A DNA stretch of 64,000 nt from DTKD01 sp964494345 (GCA_964494345.1 CAZBSI010000004.1:124001-188000), one strand, 5' to 3'. Counted from the stretch's first letter, positions 7,621-16,691 are shown. The notes: generated by a model not told the origin, from the letters alone. Made by a program: numbers and translations.

Positions 7621-10497
7621 TTGTTTAACGAAAGACACAACAACCTCAGCAAACAAATAAGTTCCCCGGTGCCGTTTTGGTTTTTGAACGGGCATATCGA
7701 GGAGGAAGACATAATCCGCGAGTTCGATATGATGGCGGAGAAGGGCTTTGTCGATGTGATCGTGCACCCGCGATATGGGTTGCAGTGCGAGTATCTGTCT
7801 GATGAGTGGTTCGAGATATTCGGCATCTGCGTCCGCGAAGCCAGGAAACGAAATATGTGGGTGTGGATATACGATGAACTGAACTGGCCGAGCGGCACTG
7901 CTGGAATGACCGTGATGGAGAAGAACCCGGATTATCAGGGCAAGTACCTGGCGGTGGAACAGGCTCGTCTCAGTGAGATCGATTTCAACTCGTTTGAACC
8001 CGGCCAGCATATGATTGCGGCTAATATCGAGGGGGAGGCGATTACCAAGACCCGCGTGGTAGAGGACGTGGCGGCGGCACAGGCGCTTACGGGTAATTGG
8101 ATGCTGTTTAATTGCAGGATAAAACGCGACAGGTTTTATATTGATACGCTTTCCTATGAAGCCGTAAATTGCTTCAAAGAGGTGACCTACGACGAGTATT
8201 ACAAGCGATTTGGCGATGAGTTCGGCAAGTCGATCAGGGCGATTTTTACTGATGAGCCGTCCATATACTGGGTCAGCGTAGGATATGACGACTGGAATCT
8301 GCCGTATACTGAGGACTATTTCTCCACGTTTGAGGCGAAATATGGCTACTCACCGGTGTCGATGATCCCGCATTTGTTCTATCCGGGAGCAAAGGGGACC
8401 GCTTTCAGGGCGGATTACTGGGAGCATGCGGGGTTTTTGTTCAACCAGCGATATCACGGGAACCTGGGCGGATGGTGCAGAGAGCACGGGATTGTTTATA
8501 CCGGACATAACAACCACGAGGAGCCGCTGCGGTATCAGATCCGGTATCAGGGAGATGCGTTCGGCTTGATGCGCGAACTCGACATACCGGGGGTGGATCA
8601 CCTCGAAAAGGGGACGCTGGGTAACAGGTGGATATCCATAATCGGGCATAAGATATGCTCATCGGCTGCGCACTTCGACGGCAAAGCGAGGTGTATGAGC
8701 GAGAGCTTCGGTCTGATGGACTGGGATGCTACGCTTGAGAACTTTAAGCGGGTGACGGATTGGCAGTATGGTTTGGGAATCAATTTGCTTATTCCGCATG
8801 CGCTGTTTCATACGATTTCTTCGATGACAAAACGGGAAAGCCCGCCGAGTTTCTTCGACCCCTCCCCTCTCTGGGACGAGATTGATTACTTCACCGAATA
8901 TGTGCGCAGGCTGGAGTCGATGCTGTGCGGAGGGCGACATCTGTGCAAGGTGGCGGTGATGTATCCGACGAGCGGGCTTTGGGCGAGCTATCAATCGGAC
9001 CGAAAGACCTCTGAGTTCGAGTATATGGATAATTTCCTCAACTCGCTTTGCCTGGAACTGGTGAAAAATCAGATTGATTTCGATTTGGTGGACTATAAGG
9101 CGCTGAGTTATGCGACACTCGACGATGGCAAATTGAAGCTGGCGGATGAGGAGTATGAGCATTTGATCGTGCCGCCGACGGCTTACCTGCGGCCTTATGA
9201 GATCGAGAGGCTGACGCAGATAGTCGAATCCGGGGTGTATACGACGCTGTTCCATCGTGCGATGGAGCCGCTGCGGAATAACCTGCCGGAGACGATGCGA
9301 GGGGCCAGTTTCGTGCGCAGCGAGGAGTTGGAGGCGTTTATCGCCAGGCTCAAAAAGCAGATTGATGATGATATTCAGATATCCGGCGGCGGGGCTGAGG
9401 ATATATTGATCTACCGGCGCGCAGTGCAATTCGAGGAGGATGGCCCGGAGCATAAGGTAACGTTTTTGCTCAACAGGTCGGAGAAGCATCGCAAGGTAGC
9501 GGCGGCGGTTCAGAATTATCCAGATGCGGCTGTTTTTGACCAGGAAACCGGGGCTTATACGAAGCTCGAAGGCAGGCAGATCGGCAGGAAGATGCAGTGC
9601 CAACTGCGGTTTGAGCCAAATCAGAGCTATTTCATCGTGAGCGAGATGCCGGACGCGCCGGCGGCGATGCTGATAGAGGAGCCGGGTGTAGCAATCGAGG
9701 TGAAGAATCTAGAGGTCAGCGTGCCATATAACGTCGCCTCACTGTATTCGTTTGTTTACACCAAATGCGACGGGCAGATGCAGGAGCTGGACGTGCGCAA
9801 TTATCCGCGGTATATTCCGGTCAACTGGGACCCGAATAAGCCCGACTTCGAAGCCTTTGCGGGGGAGTATGAGACGACGGCGTATGTCGACTTCGAGCCT
9901 GCGGCTGCTAAGGCGATTCGGATGATTGTGGATAAGGATTTCGCGGAGTGCGAGGTGTTTGTCAATGGCCACAAGATTGAGCTTGCCGGGGTGAGTTTCG
10001 GGTCGCATTTGACTGATCCGGGGGATGTTGCGGCTGATGTCGGGGAGTTGCTGAAGCAGGGAGTGAACAGGTTCAAGGTGATCTCGCCGACGAAATTGAG
10101 CGAGCCTCTGAGGTTGGTCGGGGATTTTGCAATCACAACAGCCAGCAAATATGTCAAACTATCCTCGCCGCATCAGATAGACCCGTTGAAAGTCGAGGAG
10201 AGTTATCCGTTCTATTCGGGCGTGATGACATATCGGGCCGAGTTCGAGCTGGCCGGGCCGCACAACTGGCTGACGCTGGACCTGCATACCGTGAACGACT
10301 CGGTGAGGCTGCGGGTAAACGGACAAGACGCTGGTCGGCGGCTGTGGCAACCATATACATTCGAGATAGCCAGGTTCGCAAAGTCAGGGCTGAACGTTTT
10401 AGAGATAGAGGTTCGCAATAATATGGCGAACCTGATACACGGCAACCCGCGACCTATGGGGTTGAAGCAGGCGCCGAGTTTGGTGGGGAATGGGTAG
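7621..10497 (+). CDS. GH106-like glycoside hydrolase (alpha-L-rhamnosidase-related)
   Basis: The 958-residue protein opens with a TIM-barrel-like segment typical of GH106-related proteins: PFWFLNG near residue 18, HPRYGL at 49-54, and the signature VWIYDELNWPSGTAG at about 81-95. A second acidic motif, FTDEPSIYW, lies near residue 205. The C-terminal third (about 690-950) looks like beta-sandwich carbohydrate-binding modules, with repeated RVNG and EVFVNG turns. There is no signal peptide, so it probably acts on sugars already imported. The start is TTG at 7621; AGAGGA lies about 9 bases upstream. Rhamnosidase activity is the family expectation, not proven by the sequence. Confidence 0.82.
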   Translation: MFNERHNNLSKQISSPVPFWFLNGHIEEEDIIREFDMMAEKGFVDVIVHPRYGLQCEYLSDEWFEIFGICVREARKRNMWVWIYDELNWPSGTAGMTVMEKNPDYQGKYLAVEQARLSEIDFNSFEPGQHMIAANIEGEAITKTRVVEDVAAAQALTGNWMLFNCRIKRDRFYIDTLSYEAVNCFKEVTYDEYYKRFGDEFGKSIRAIFTDEPSIYWVSVGYDDWNLPYTEDYFSTFEAKYGYSPVSMIPHLFYPGAKGTAFRADYWEHAGFLFNQRYHGNLGGWCREHGIVYTGHNNHEEPLRYQIRYQGDAFGLMRELDIPGVDHLEKGTLGNRWISIIGHKICSSAAHFDGKARCMSESFGLMDWDATLENFKRVTDWQYGLGINLLIPHALFHTISSMTKRESPPSFFDPSPLWDEIDYFTEYVRRLESMLCGGRHLCKVAVMYPTSGLWASYQSDRKTSEFEYMDNFLNSLCLELVKNQIDFDLVDYKALSYATLDDGKLKLADEEYEHLIVPPTAYLRPYEIERLTQIVESGVYTTLFHRAMEPLRNNLPETMRGASFVRSEELEAFIARLKKQIDDDIQISGGGAEDILIYRRAVQFEEDGPEHKVTFLLNRSEKHRKVAAAVQNYPDAAVFDQETGAYTKLEGRQIGRKMQCQLRFEPNQSYFIVSEMPDAPAAMLIEEPGVAIEVKNLEVSVPYNVASLYSFVYTKCDGQMQELDVRNYPRYIPVNWDPNKPDFEAFAGEYETTAYVDFEPAAAKAIRMIVDKDFAECEVFVNGHKIELAGVSFGSHLTDPGDVAADVGELLKQGVNRFKVISPTKLSEPLRLVGDFAITTASKYVKLSSPHQIDPLKVEESYPFYSGVMTYRAEFELAGPHNWLTLDLHTVNDSVRLRVNGQDAGRRLWQPYTFEIARFAKSGLNVLEIEVRNNMANLIHGNPRPMGLKQAPSLVGNG

Positions 10498-10570
10498 GAA
10501 TTAGTAGAGGTAGTGTGATGACGAGAGCATCTTGCGTATAGATAAGGCGGAGGTGCGGTGGCCCCGTTGA

Positions 10571-10640
10571 TTTCGGGAAAGGGTTTCCCGAAATAACAAA
10601 TTCTTCCAAGAGATTCGAAGCTGTGCGCGGAATGACAAGG
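10571..10640. repeat. Perfect hairpin TTTCGGGAAA-ggg-TTTCCCGAAA and interspersed repeat fragment
   Basis: A perfect 10-base inverted repeat occupies 10571-10580 and 10584-10593; the same hairpin recurs at 16308-16331. It is followed at about 10609-10640 by a fragment of the dispersed module ending gcgcggaatgacaagg. The hairpin may help end transcription of the GH106-like gene. The remaining sequence between 10498 and 10725 shows no gene. Confidence 0.65.
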
Positions 10641-10725
10641 TTTCGTGACGTTTCAAGCATAACTTTGAATGAGTGCAAGCTGATGCAATGAAGATTTTAT
10701 GCGACGTTGAGGAAGATATAGTAAA

Positions 10726-11571
10726 TTGACGAAACCTGCTCAGTTGAAGTTTGATCTAATAGGCTATTGGTCTGAGATAAAACTCGACATTATCAGAAAG
10801 TATGCTAAAGCTTACTCACACGTAATTAAAGCTCAAACCAAACCAAGATTCACACATATTTACATTGATGGGTTCGCAGGAGCGGGCGAGCATATTTCCA
10901 GGTTTGACCACACCATAATTTCAGGCAGCCCTGTTAACGCGTTGAATGTTACGCCACGGTTTTGCGAATATTATCTCATTGATCTCAATTCACAAAAGAC
11001 TGACCACCTACGTGAAATTGTAGGTCAACAAAGCAATGTCTTCATTTTTAATGGTGACTGCAACAATATTTTGCTTCAGCAAGTCTTTCCAAAAGCTCTA
11101 TACGAAGATTACAGGCGCGGCTTATGCGTACTCGACCCATACGGCCTTCACCTTGATTGGCAAGTAATCAAAACAGCTGGAGAAATGAAGAGTCTAGAGA
11201 TATTCCTCAATTTTCCTGTTTTAGATATGAACCGCAACGTATTTTGGAAAAAACCAGATGGCGTCCGAGCGACTGATATTGAGCGTATGAACCGTTTCTG
11301 GGGAGATAACTCGTGGCGTGAAGTGGCTTACGTATCGCAGCAAACGCTTTTCGGCTCAGACGAAGTAAAGGCCGATTCAAAAGATGTTGTAGAGGCGTTT
11401 CGTAATAGACTGAAGAAAGAGGCACATTTTAAGTTCGTGCCTGAGCCAATGCCTATGCGTAATTCAAAAGGGGCGATAGTGTACTATTTATTCTTTGCAT
11501 CTCAAAATGAGACTGGGAAGCAAATAGTAGAAGATATTTTCAATACCTACCGGGCGAGAGGTGTATTCTAA
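10726..11571 (+). CDS. tcmP: Three-Cys-motif partner protein TcmP
   Basis: The 281-residue protein matches the TcmP family, named because it is encoded beside a three-Cys-motif protein. It has a methyltransferase-like Rossmann signature: DGFAGAG (48-54), an acidic beta-2 end in YLIDLN (about 84-88) and LDPYG (136-140), like a DPPY catalytic motif. The start is TTG; the ribosome site is weak. The gene and its partner are visibly richer in A and T than their neighbours, which suggests recent transfer. The TcmP function is not established; a nucleic-acid-modifying or defence role is an inference from fold and mobility. Confidence 0.88.
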   Translation: MTKPAQLKFDLIGYWSEIKLDIIRKYAKAYSHVIKAQTKPRFTHIYIDGFAGAGEHISRFDHTIISGSPVNALNVTPRFCEYYLIDLNSQKTDHLREIVGQQSNVFIFNGDCNNILLQQVFPKALYEDYRRGLCVLDPYGLHLDWQVIKTAGEMKSLEIFLNFPVLDMNRNVFWKKPDGVRATDIERMNRFWGDNSWREVAYVSQQTLFGSDEVKADSKDVVEAFRNRLKKEAHFKFVPEPMPMRNSKGAIVYYLFFASQNETGKQIVEDIFNTYRARGVF

Positions 11572-11573
11572 AA

Positions 11574-12284
11574 ATGGCTCGCTCGAAGATCGAATGGACC
11601 GAATCAACTTGGAATCCAGTTACAGGATGCACCAAGCTCAGCTTGGGTTGTCTTAATTGCTACGCAGAACGGATGGCAAAACGCCTGAAAGCGATGGGTC
11701 AAGAACACTATGTTAACGGCTTCCAAGTAACTATTCACGAGGATGCACTCGATATCCCACTTAGGTGGCGAAAGCCACAAATGGTTTTTGTTAACTCAAT
11801 GAGTGATCTTTTTCACGAAGATGTGCCTGAAGACTTTATCACAAAGGTCTTTGACGTCATGCGACAAGCTAAGCAACATCGTTTTCAGGTGTTAACAAAA
11901 AGATCAAGACGATTGAGGGAGTTAAATCCAATTTTGCTTTGGCAGCACAATATCTGGATGGGCGTTACAGTCGAGCACTCCGACTATACATATAGAATAA
12001 ACGACCTCAGAGACACCGATGCTGAAGTAAAATTCCTATCATTGGAACCGTTGTTAGGAGCTCTACCGGAACTTGATTTAGGCGGAATTGATTGGGTTAT
12101 TGTTGGCGGCGAATCCGGGCCGGGAGCAAGACCTATAGAGGAATCTTGGGTTCTCGAAATAAAGGATCAATGTAAAGCGGCGGATATCCCCTTCTTTTTT
12201 AAGCAATGGGGCGGCGTTAACAGGAAGAAGGCGGGGCGTAAACTTGATGGACAGATATACGATGAAATGCCGCCAACAAAATAA
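11574..12284 (+). CDS. DUF5131 / phage Gp37-Gp68 family three-Cys-motif protein
   Basis: The 236-residue protein belongs to the DUF5131 (phage Gp37/Gp68) family. Near its N terminus it has WTESTWNPVTGC and Cys at 19, 26 and 29, a C-x6-C-x2-C cluster that could hold an iron-sulfur centre in radical-SAM fashion. Later motifs MVFVNSMSDLFH, VLTKRS, MGVTVE and VGGESGPGARP are family hallmarks. It starts 2 bases after the TcmP stop, so the two are co-translated and are expected to work together. Related genes occur on phages and mobile islands. The reaction is unknown. Confidence 0.9.
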   Translation: MARSKIEWTESTWNPVTGCTKLSLGCLNCYAERMAKRLKAMGQEHYVNGFQVTIHEDALDIPLRWRKPQMVFVNSMSDLFHEDVPEDFITKVFDVMRQAKQHRFQVLTKRSRRLRELNPILLWQHNIWMGVTVEHSDYTYRINDLRDTDAEVKFLSLEPLLGALPELDLGGIDWVIVGGESGPGARPIEESWVLEIKDQCKAADIPFFFKQWGGVNRKKAGRKLDGQIYDEMPPTK

Positions 12285-12300
12285 TGTTGAAGAGTAGACC

Positions 12301-12381
12301 TCGTCATTCCACGACTACGCACGGAATGACGAGGCCTCGTGACCTTCGGTCACGGCTTCGGTTGCGTGCAATCCGAAGCAA
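12301..12381. repeat. Interspersed repeat fragment with two hairpins
   Basis: The segment contains cattccacgactacgcacgg followed by the hairpin gtgaccttcggtcac and the imperfect palindrome ttcggttgcgtgcaatccgaa. Nearly the same string recurs at 15095-15180 and 16131-16203. It sits between the stop of the DUF5131 gene and the convergent lipoprotein gene, so it may serve as a two-sided stop for transcription. Confidence 0.75.
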
Positions 12382-12397
12382 CTGAACTCGTAACCCT

Positions 12398-12952
12398 TTA
12401 TTTCACCGTCTTGATCGTATATTTAGCAGACGGCTTTGTCACTGTTAAAGAGACGGGGTTGGACGTTACACCATCCGGGCATTCCGGGATCGGCAGAAGT
12501 CTTTTGGCCGTGATAGTGTATTTGCCCCGAAGGGTCATATCGAATAGAGCATTTACATACAGAGAACATTCAAGAGCTTGTCCGGGAGCCAGGTAATGAG
12601 CATGGCTGGACACGATACTATCGTCCAGACAAAATGTCTTCATCCTGGCTGTCTGTGATACCGCCTTGCCTTGCCCATCGGTCACAACAAATTTGTAGTC
12701 ATCATACGCATTCCGATAAGACTCTACAGTCAACTGTTTGTTTGAAGTATTGAGGAGAGACAGCGTAATCACGACAGCTTGATCGGCCTCTACACTGTCC
12801 TGTTGCAATTTCGCGCTCAAGCGTACGTTCGAAGCCACCTCCAAGCCACGCTGTTGCTGGGTCGACTTATCTTCGTCCGAATGCACCGTGGGTACCTGGC
12901 ACGCTGAAAGCAAGAACAGGAACAAAACCGTGATGGATATTCTGTTTGGCAT
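12398..12952 (-). CDS. Small lipoprotein of unknown function
   Basis: The 184-residue product has a lipoprotein signal peptide with lipobox LSAC (Cys18), so it is expected to be lipid-anchored at a membrane. The mature part is beta-rich, with a stretch near residues 50-150 (VVITLSLLNTSN, APGQALECSLYVN) resembling small extracellular immunoglobulin-like domains of the intracellular proteinase inhibitor type. That resemblance is weak. It is bounded by interspersed repeats on both sides. The ATG is used; no strong alternative start was seen. Confidence 0.72.
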   Translation of the reverse strand: MPNRISITVLFLFLLSACQVPTVHSDEDKSTQQQRGLEVASNVRLSAKLQQDSVEADQAVVITLSLLNTSNKQLTVESYRNAYDDYKFVVTDGQGKAVSQTARMKTFCLDDSIVSSHAHYLAPGQALECSLYVNALFDMTLRGKYTITAKRLLPIPECPDGVTSNPVSLTVTKPSAKYTIKTVK

Positions 12953-12991
12953 TTCGCTACCTCCTGGTTGCTACAGCCGACACATCATCGC

Positions 12992-13262
12992 ATAACCACA
13001 ACCTGAATTTGGCCGGGACGGAGACACGGCCACTACGTTTTGCGGTTGCCGGTTCTCGGTTGTCGGTTGTCGGTTGACGGTTTACGGTTGACGGTTTACG
13101 TCATCCTGCGTTTTTATGTCCTCCGACGCGCCCTTTTATGTCATCCTGCCTCTCTTTTATGTCATCCTGCGCGAAGTCGCAGGATCACCCTCCGCTGATA
13201 CTCTCCCCGTGGATTCCGCGACTGCGCGCGGAATGACAGGGCTTCGTGACCTTCAACCACGT
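12992..13262. repeat. Composite interspersed repeat, copy 1 (palindrome + CGGTT heptamers + hairpins)
   Basis: In order: the palindrome ggccgggacggagacacggcc, about eight tandem heptamers of form CGGTTNN (about 13043-13092), repeated blocks around ttttatgtcatcctgc, the hairpin tcctgcgcgaagtcgcagga, and attccgcgactgcgcgcgga. A near-identical copy lies at 15891-16165 with two extra heptamers. This fills the gene-free stretch 12953-13285; no coding sequence is supported. Confidence 0.88.
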
Positions 13263-13285
13263 TAATGCGCTGGTCCAGAGAACGC

Positions 13286-13999
13286 CTAAAGAGGCCGACT
13301 ATACGGGTTATCCGTCCTTGGAGTATAGGATGCTGCATAGTCCTTTGCTTTTAGGATCTTTTCGCGCCAGCGATTGTCTGTTAATTTCTTTGCATAGCAG
13401 TCAAGAAAAGATACTGCCTGTTCCTTGCCTTCTATTTTGACCAGAACCCATGCGGCCAAGGCTCTTTCCAGCTCATTGCTCGATCCGCCGATTATGCTGG
13501 TCATCTTGTCCCGTGCAGGCAGGCCAATCGATGCCAGAGCCTTCGCACACGGATAGTACGCCTCGTACTCCTCTTCCACCGGTCGCACACGGTCAGGCAG
13601 GGAAGGAAGATAGGTCAATCTACCGGCCAGCGCACCAATGCCTTCAGACGCACGATAGGCGCCCAACAATGTCACTGAACGATACAAAGGCCCGTGAATC
13701 GCCTGATCTGCTGACTCATCCTCTACGATTTTGACCAAGCCTTTTACAACCACTGCGTGAATCGCCAACAGCCTTTGTTCGGCCCATTCTCTGACCCATT
13801 GATCCGTGCTCTTTAGGTCCTCTATGTTCTTTTTTGCTTGCTCCAGTTGCCCTTCCCGTAGATCATCCTTGATCTGTATGGCCGTTTCGCTTCCTTGTGG
13901 GAAGAGTTCGTCCTTTTGGTCACCGAATGCTGCAGAACAGCCCAGAATCAGAATAGCCAGGGTTATCACACACAACTGACGGACAGCAACGCGGTTCAT
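13286..13999 (-). CDS. Secreted helical-repeat (HEAT-like) protein
   Basis: The ATG at 13999 is chosen because GGAGGAAA lies about 8 bases upstream; an earlier in-frame start at 14041 lacks such a site. The 237-residue protein begins with a signal peptide (RQLCVITLAILILGC), which might also be read as a weak lipobox. The rest is alpha-helical, with repeating Leu/Ala patterns like degenerate HEAT repeats (LVKIVEDESA, GALAGRLT, ERALAAWVLVKI). The function is unknown. The next gene upstream on the same strand also encodes a secreted HEAT-like protein, so they may be related or co-transcribed. Confidence 0.72.
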   Translation of the reverse strand: MNRVAVRQLCVITLAILILGCSAAFGDQKDELFPQGSETAIQIKDDLREGQLEQAKKNIEDLKSTDQWVREWAEQRLLAIHAVVVKGLVKIVEDESADQAIHGPLYRSVTLLGAYRASEGIGALAGRLTYLPSLPDRVRPVEEEYEAYYPCAKALASIGLPARDKMTSIIGGSSNELERALAAWVLVKIEGKEQAVSFLDCYAKKLTDNRWREKILKAKDYAASYTPRTDNPYSRPL

Positions 14000-14057
14000 T
14001 TCAGTTTCCTCCGTTTTTGTGGCATCGGTTGATAGCCACAATATGACGAGCCATTTT

Positions 14058-15047
14058 CTAGTTGTTCAACTTCTCTTTCCAATATTCGACGTAAGCCTGC
14101 TCATCTTCGGCAAACTTAACTATTGACGGTGCGTGCTTCGGGTCGCCTTTGATCATGGCTATTCCAAACACGGCGTTATACCTGACTTCAGAGTCAGAAT
14201 CGTCCAAAGCGCTCTGCAGATAAGGCACGGCAGCATCAATTTTGGATTGTCTGAGCATAAAGCTGGCTATACGACGAACCTCCGCAGACTTGGAGTCGAG
14301 CCTTGCGGCCACTGGGGCCATCATTGCGGGTTTGATCTGCAGCTTCGTGAACTGATTCAGAAGCGATATCGGCACGCCTGACCCGTCATTCTTATCGCTG
14401 CCGCACAGTTTTTCGACGACCTCAAGAGCGGGGATCACATAGCCGTCCATCCCCGCAGCAATGCATACTCCAAGCGCGCTCGCCTGAGTTCGCAGGTCGG
14501 GATCATTGATCTTCGGCTTCGTGTAAACCTCGATATCGGATTTAGTCAATATGCCTGCTTGTGCCAGCGCGCTTTGAACCACCCGTTCCGAAGACGAGTG
14601 CAGGGAATTGATCATCTCCCATCGGAGGTTCGCCATTACGTCATCTGACTTCTTATAAACCGAGTATGCTTCTTCACTCACCGGCACAGAGCATTCGATA
14701 CGGCTGTAAACAAATGAATCGCCGCTTCTCTTCAACATTACCAGATCGTATCCGGAACAATGCTGTTGCCCATAAAGACACTTTACTTCGATAGTCTGAC
14801 CCGGTTCGATGTCTCCCTTGAGCACTCGGTCAATCCTAAAGCGGCATGTTACCTCCGAAGAACCGGCCGCCTGCCTGGCCCGGACATCGTTTGCATGCGG
14901 AGGTATAGTCTTGCCAACACAGATAAACTCGGCATCCGCACTATCCCGCGTGAGATCCACCGGGATCGACACAGCCGCTGAGACTGTCGAGGCAAAACAG
15001 GCCGCAGTCACCAAAATATATACCGTTTTTATCAGCCTTTTGTACAT
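14058..15047 (-). CDS. Secreted HEAT-repeat protein
   Basis: The start is placed at the ATG at 15047 because a signal peptide (KRLIKTVYILVTAACFASTVSA) follows at once; the open frame extends to 15233 only by reading through repeat DNA. The 329-residue protein has an N-terminal beta-rich part with several Cys (CRFRID, CLYGQQHCSGYD) and a C-terminal run of HEAT-like helices (VAARLDSKSAEVRRIASFML, SALDDSDSEVRYNAVFGIAM). Such proteins usually bind other proteins on the cell surface or in the periplasm; nothing more specific can be said. Confidence 0.78.
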   Translation of the reverse strand: MYKRLIKTVYILVTAACFASTVSAAVSIPVDLTRDSADAEFICVGKTIPPHANDVRARQAAGSSEVTCRFRIDRVLKGDIEPGQTIEVKCLYGQQHCSGYDLVMLKRSGDSFVYSRIECSVPVSEEAYSVYKKSDDVMANLRWEMINSLHSSSERVVQSALAQAGILTKSDIEVYTKPKINDPDLRTQASALGVCIAAGMDGYVIPALEVVEKLCGSDKNDGSGVPISLLNQFTKLQIKPAMMAPVAARLDSKSAEVRRIASFMLRQSKIDAAVPYLQSALDDSDSEVRYNAVFGIAMIKGDPKHAPSIVKFAEDEQAYVEYWKEKLNN

Positions 15048-15094
15048 TATGTGTGACTCCCGTTTGATTAGTTGTATTGATCGCCACAGCCAAT

Positions 15095-15180
15095 ACAATT
15101 CCGCGACTGCGCACGGAATGACGAGGCTTCGTGACCTTCGGTCACGGCTCCGGTTGTGTGCAATCCGAAGCAACGAAACC
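15095..15180. repeat. Interspersed repeat fragment with two hairpins
   Basis: A second copy of the string seen at 12301-12381: ttccgcgactgcgcacggaa, then gtgaccttcggtcac, then ggttgtgtgcaatccgaagc. It lies between two minus-strand genes. No promoter could be recognised in the remainder. Confidence 0.75.
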
Positions 15181-15204
15181 AGTCTCATGCAATAACAAAA
15201 CAAC

Positions 15205-15828
15205 TCACCATTCCCACAGCACCAGGGCAGCATTCGCGCTGATGTGCAGCGCCAGCGAACAGATAAATAGGAATGCGTCGCGCACCTTCAGCTTATTTCT
15301 TTCACGGGACGAGACCAGCCACTCAAGAAGGAACAAATAAACAGCCGCATCTCTTCTCAAGGCACGTTCCGCATCTGACAAGCCCGATCGCCCTGAATTA
15401 TTGCCCTCTTCCGTTGCCATCACACCCGCCAATTTATCGAAATGCTCCAAGGTGGGTGGCGGCGGCACAGGTCGCTCATAGCGCATCCAATTCCCGGACA
15501 TAACGAGGCTGTGTGATTCATCGTATGTATCAAACATTACAAACGGACGGTGATATAGGGCCTCCAGGGCAATCTCTCGACAAAAGGGTTCACTGGCATT
15601 ACTGAATCGCGTTATGCTTTGAGCGATGTGTAGCGCCCAGTGAATAGCCTCATAGAGGGCCTTTTGCAACGGCGCATTCTCCTCGTCCGATTCATCACCG
15701 TGCAGTGCGTCGAATGTCGCCCACCAAACTCGCTTTGCAGCCACATTCGCTAACCTACTGATTATCTGTTCATGGGCGACAGATTCGGTCAACACCTCAT
15801 GGAACTCTATATGGGCACTTCTATTCAA
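15205..15828 (-). CDS. Hypothetical protein, helical, no recognised domain
   Basis: No family was recognised. The product is 207 residues if it starts at the TTG at 15828, which has GGGGAGG 8 bases upstream; a TTG at 15876 would add 16 residues but has no such site. The sequence is mostly helical, with a Trp-rich stretch (RVWWATFDALHGDESDEE) and a hydrophobic C terminus (AFLFICSLALHISANAALVLWEW, partly quoted) that could be a membrane segment. It is boxed in by repeats on both sides and belongs to the accessory island. Confidence 0.6.
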   Translation of the reverse strand: MNRSAHIEFHEVLTESVAHEQIISRLANVAAKRVWWATFDALHGDESDEENAPLQKALYEAIHWALHIAQSITRFSNASEPFCREIALEALYHRPFVMFDTYDESHSLVMSGNWMRYERPVPPPPTLEHFDKLAGVMATEEGNNSGRSGLSDAERALRRDAAVYLFLLEWLVSSRERNKLKVRDAFLFICSLALHISANAALVLWEW

Positions 15829-15890
15829 CGCAATGACCTCCCCAAAAAGCACTTCAGTTGCATCGACTGTGGGCAATCAGCATCGTTGGT

Positions 15891-16203
15891 ATAACCGCAA
15901 CCTGAATTTGGCCGGGACGGAGACACGGCCACTACGTTTTGCGGTTGTCGGTTGTCGGTTCTCGGTTGACGGTTGTCGGTTGTCGGTTCTCGGTTTACAG
16001 TTGACGGTTTACGTCATCCTACGTTTTTATGTCCTCCGGCGCGCCCTTTTATGTCATCCTGCCTCTCTTTTATATCATCCTGCGCGAAGTCGCAGGATCA
16101 CCCTTCACTGATACTTTCGCCGTGGATTCCGCGACTACGCGCGGAATGACGAGGCCTCGTGACCTTCGGTCACGGCTTTGGTTGCGTGCAATCCGAAGCA
16201 ACT
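15891..16203. repeat. Composite interspersed repeat, copy 2
   Basis: This is the longer sister of 12992-13262: the same palindrome, then about ten CGGTTNN heptamers (about 15936-16011), the ttttatgtcatcctgc blocks, both hairpins, and an extra tail with gtgaccttcggtcac and a tgcgtgcaatccgaa palindrome. It differs from copy 1 mainly by heptamer number and a few substitutions, so the two are recent duplicates or gene-converted. Confidence 0.88.
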
Positions 16204-16307
16204 AATATGGTTTAGACTTCGTATTCTGAGACGATTGTTCCTCCTATCAATTGCCATTGTGTTTTTTTTTCAAGTTTTAGAACGTTGCTTTAAACTACGT
16301 TCTTTCA

Positions 16308-16677
16308 TTTCGGGAAAGGGGTTTCCCGAAATAACGGTAATGTGGCCGGGACGGGGCGCGGCCACTACGTTTTTGTGCGGTTGTCGGGTGCCGGTTTACG
16401 GTTGACAGCCTACGTCATTCTGCCTACCTTTATGTGATCCTGCGCGCCAAATATAGTAGTCATCCTGCGCGTCCAATTATAGTCATCCTGCGCGAAGTCG
16501 CAGGATCACCCAGCGCTGATGCTCTCGCCGTGGATTCCGCGACTTCGCGCGGAATGACAAACGCTGGCGCGGAATGACGAGGTGGTAGGGCTGAATGACA
16601 AAGCTGTACGGTACGGCTGGCTTCGCAATCGTGACCTGCGGTCACGGCTCCGGTTGCGTGCAATCCTAAGCAACAAC
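16308..16677. repeat. Third repeat cluster: hairpin, palindrome, short heptamer run, hairpins
   Basis: It starts with TTTCGGGAAA-gggg-TTTCCCGAAA (16308-16331, also found at 10571), then a variant of the ggccgggacg palindrome, four or five diverged CGGTTNN heptamers (about 16377-16410), degenerate cctgc blocks, and the hairpins at 16482-16560. With copy 2 it fills 15877-16691. The interval 16204-16307 is AT-rich, with a run of nine T near 16262, and has no gene. Confidence 0.8.
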
Positions 16678-16691
16678 CAGCAACCAGCCCA

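Noticed and set aside
8659..9603. 314-codon minus-strand frame opposite the GH106-like gene
   Set aside because: It lies fully antisense to a gene with clear family motifs, is Arg/His/Pro-rich and has no recognisable domain.
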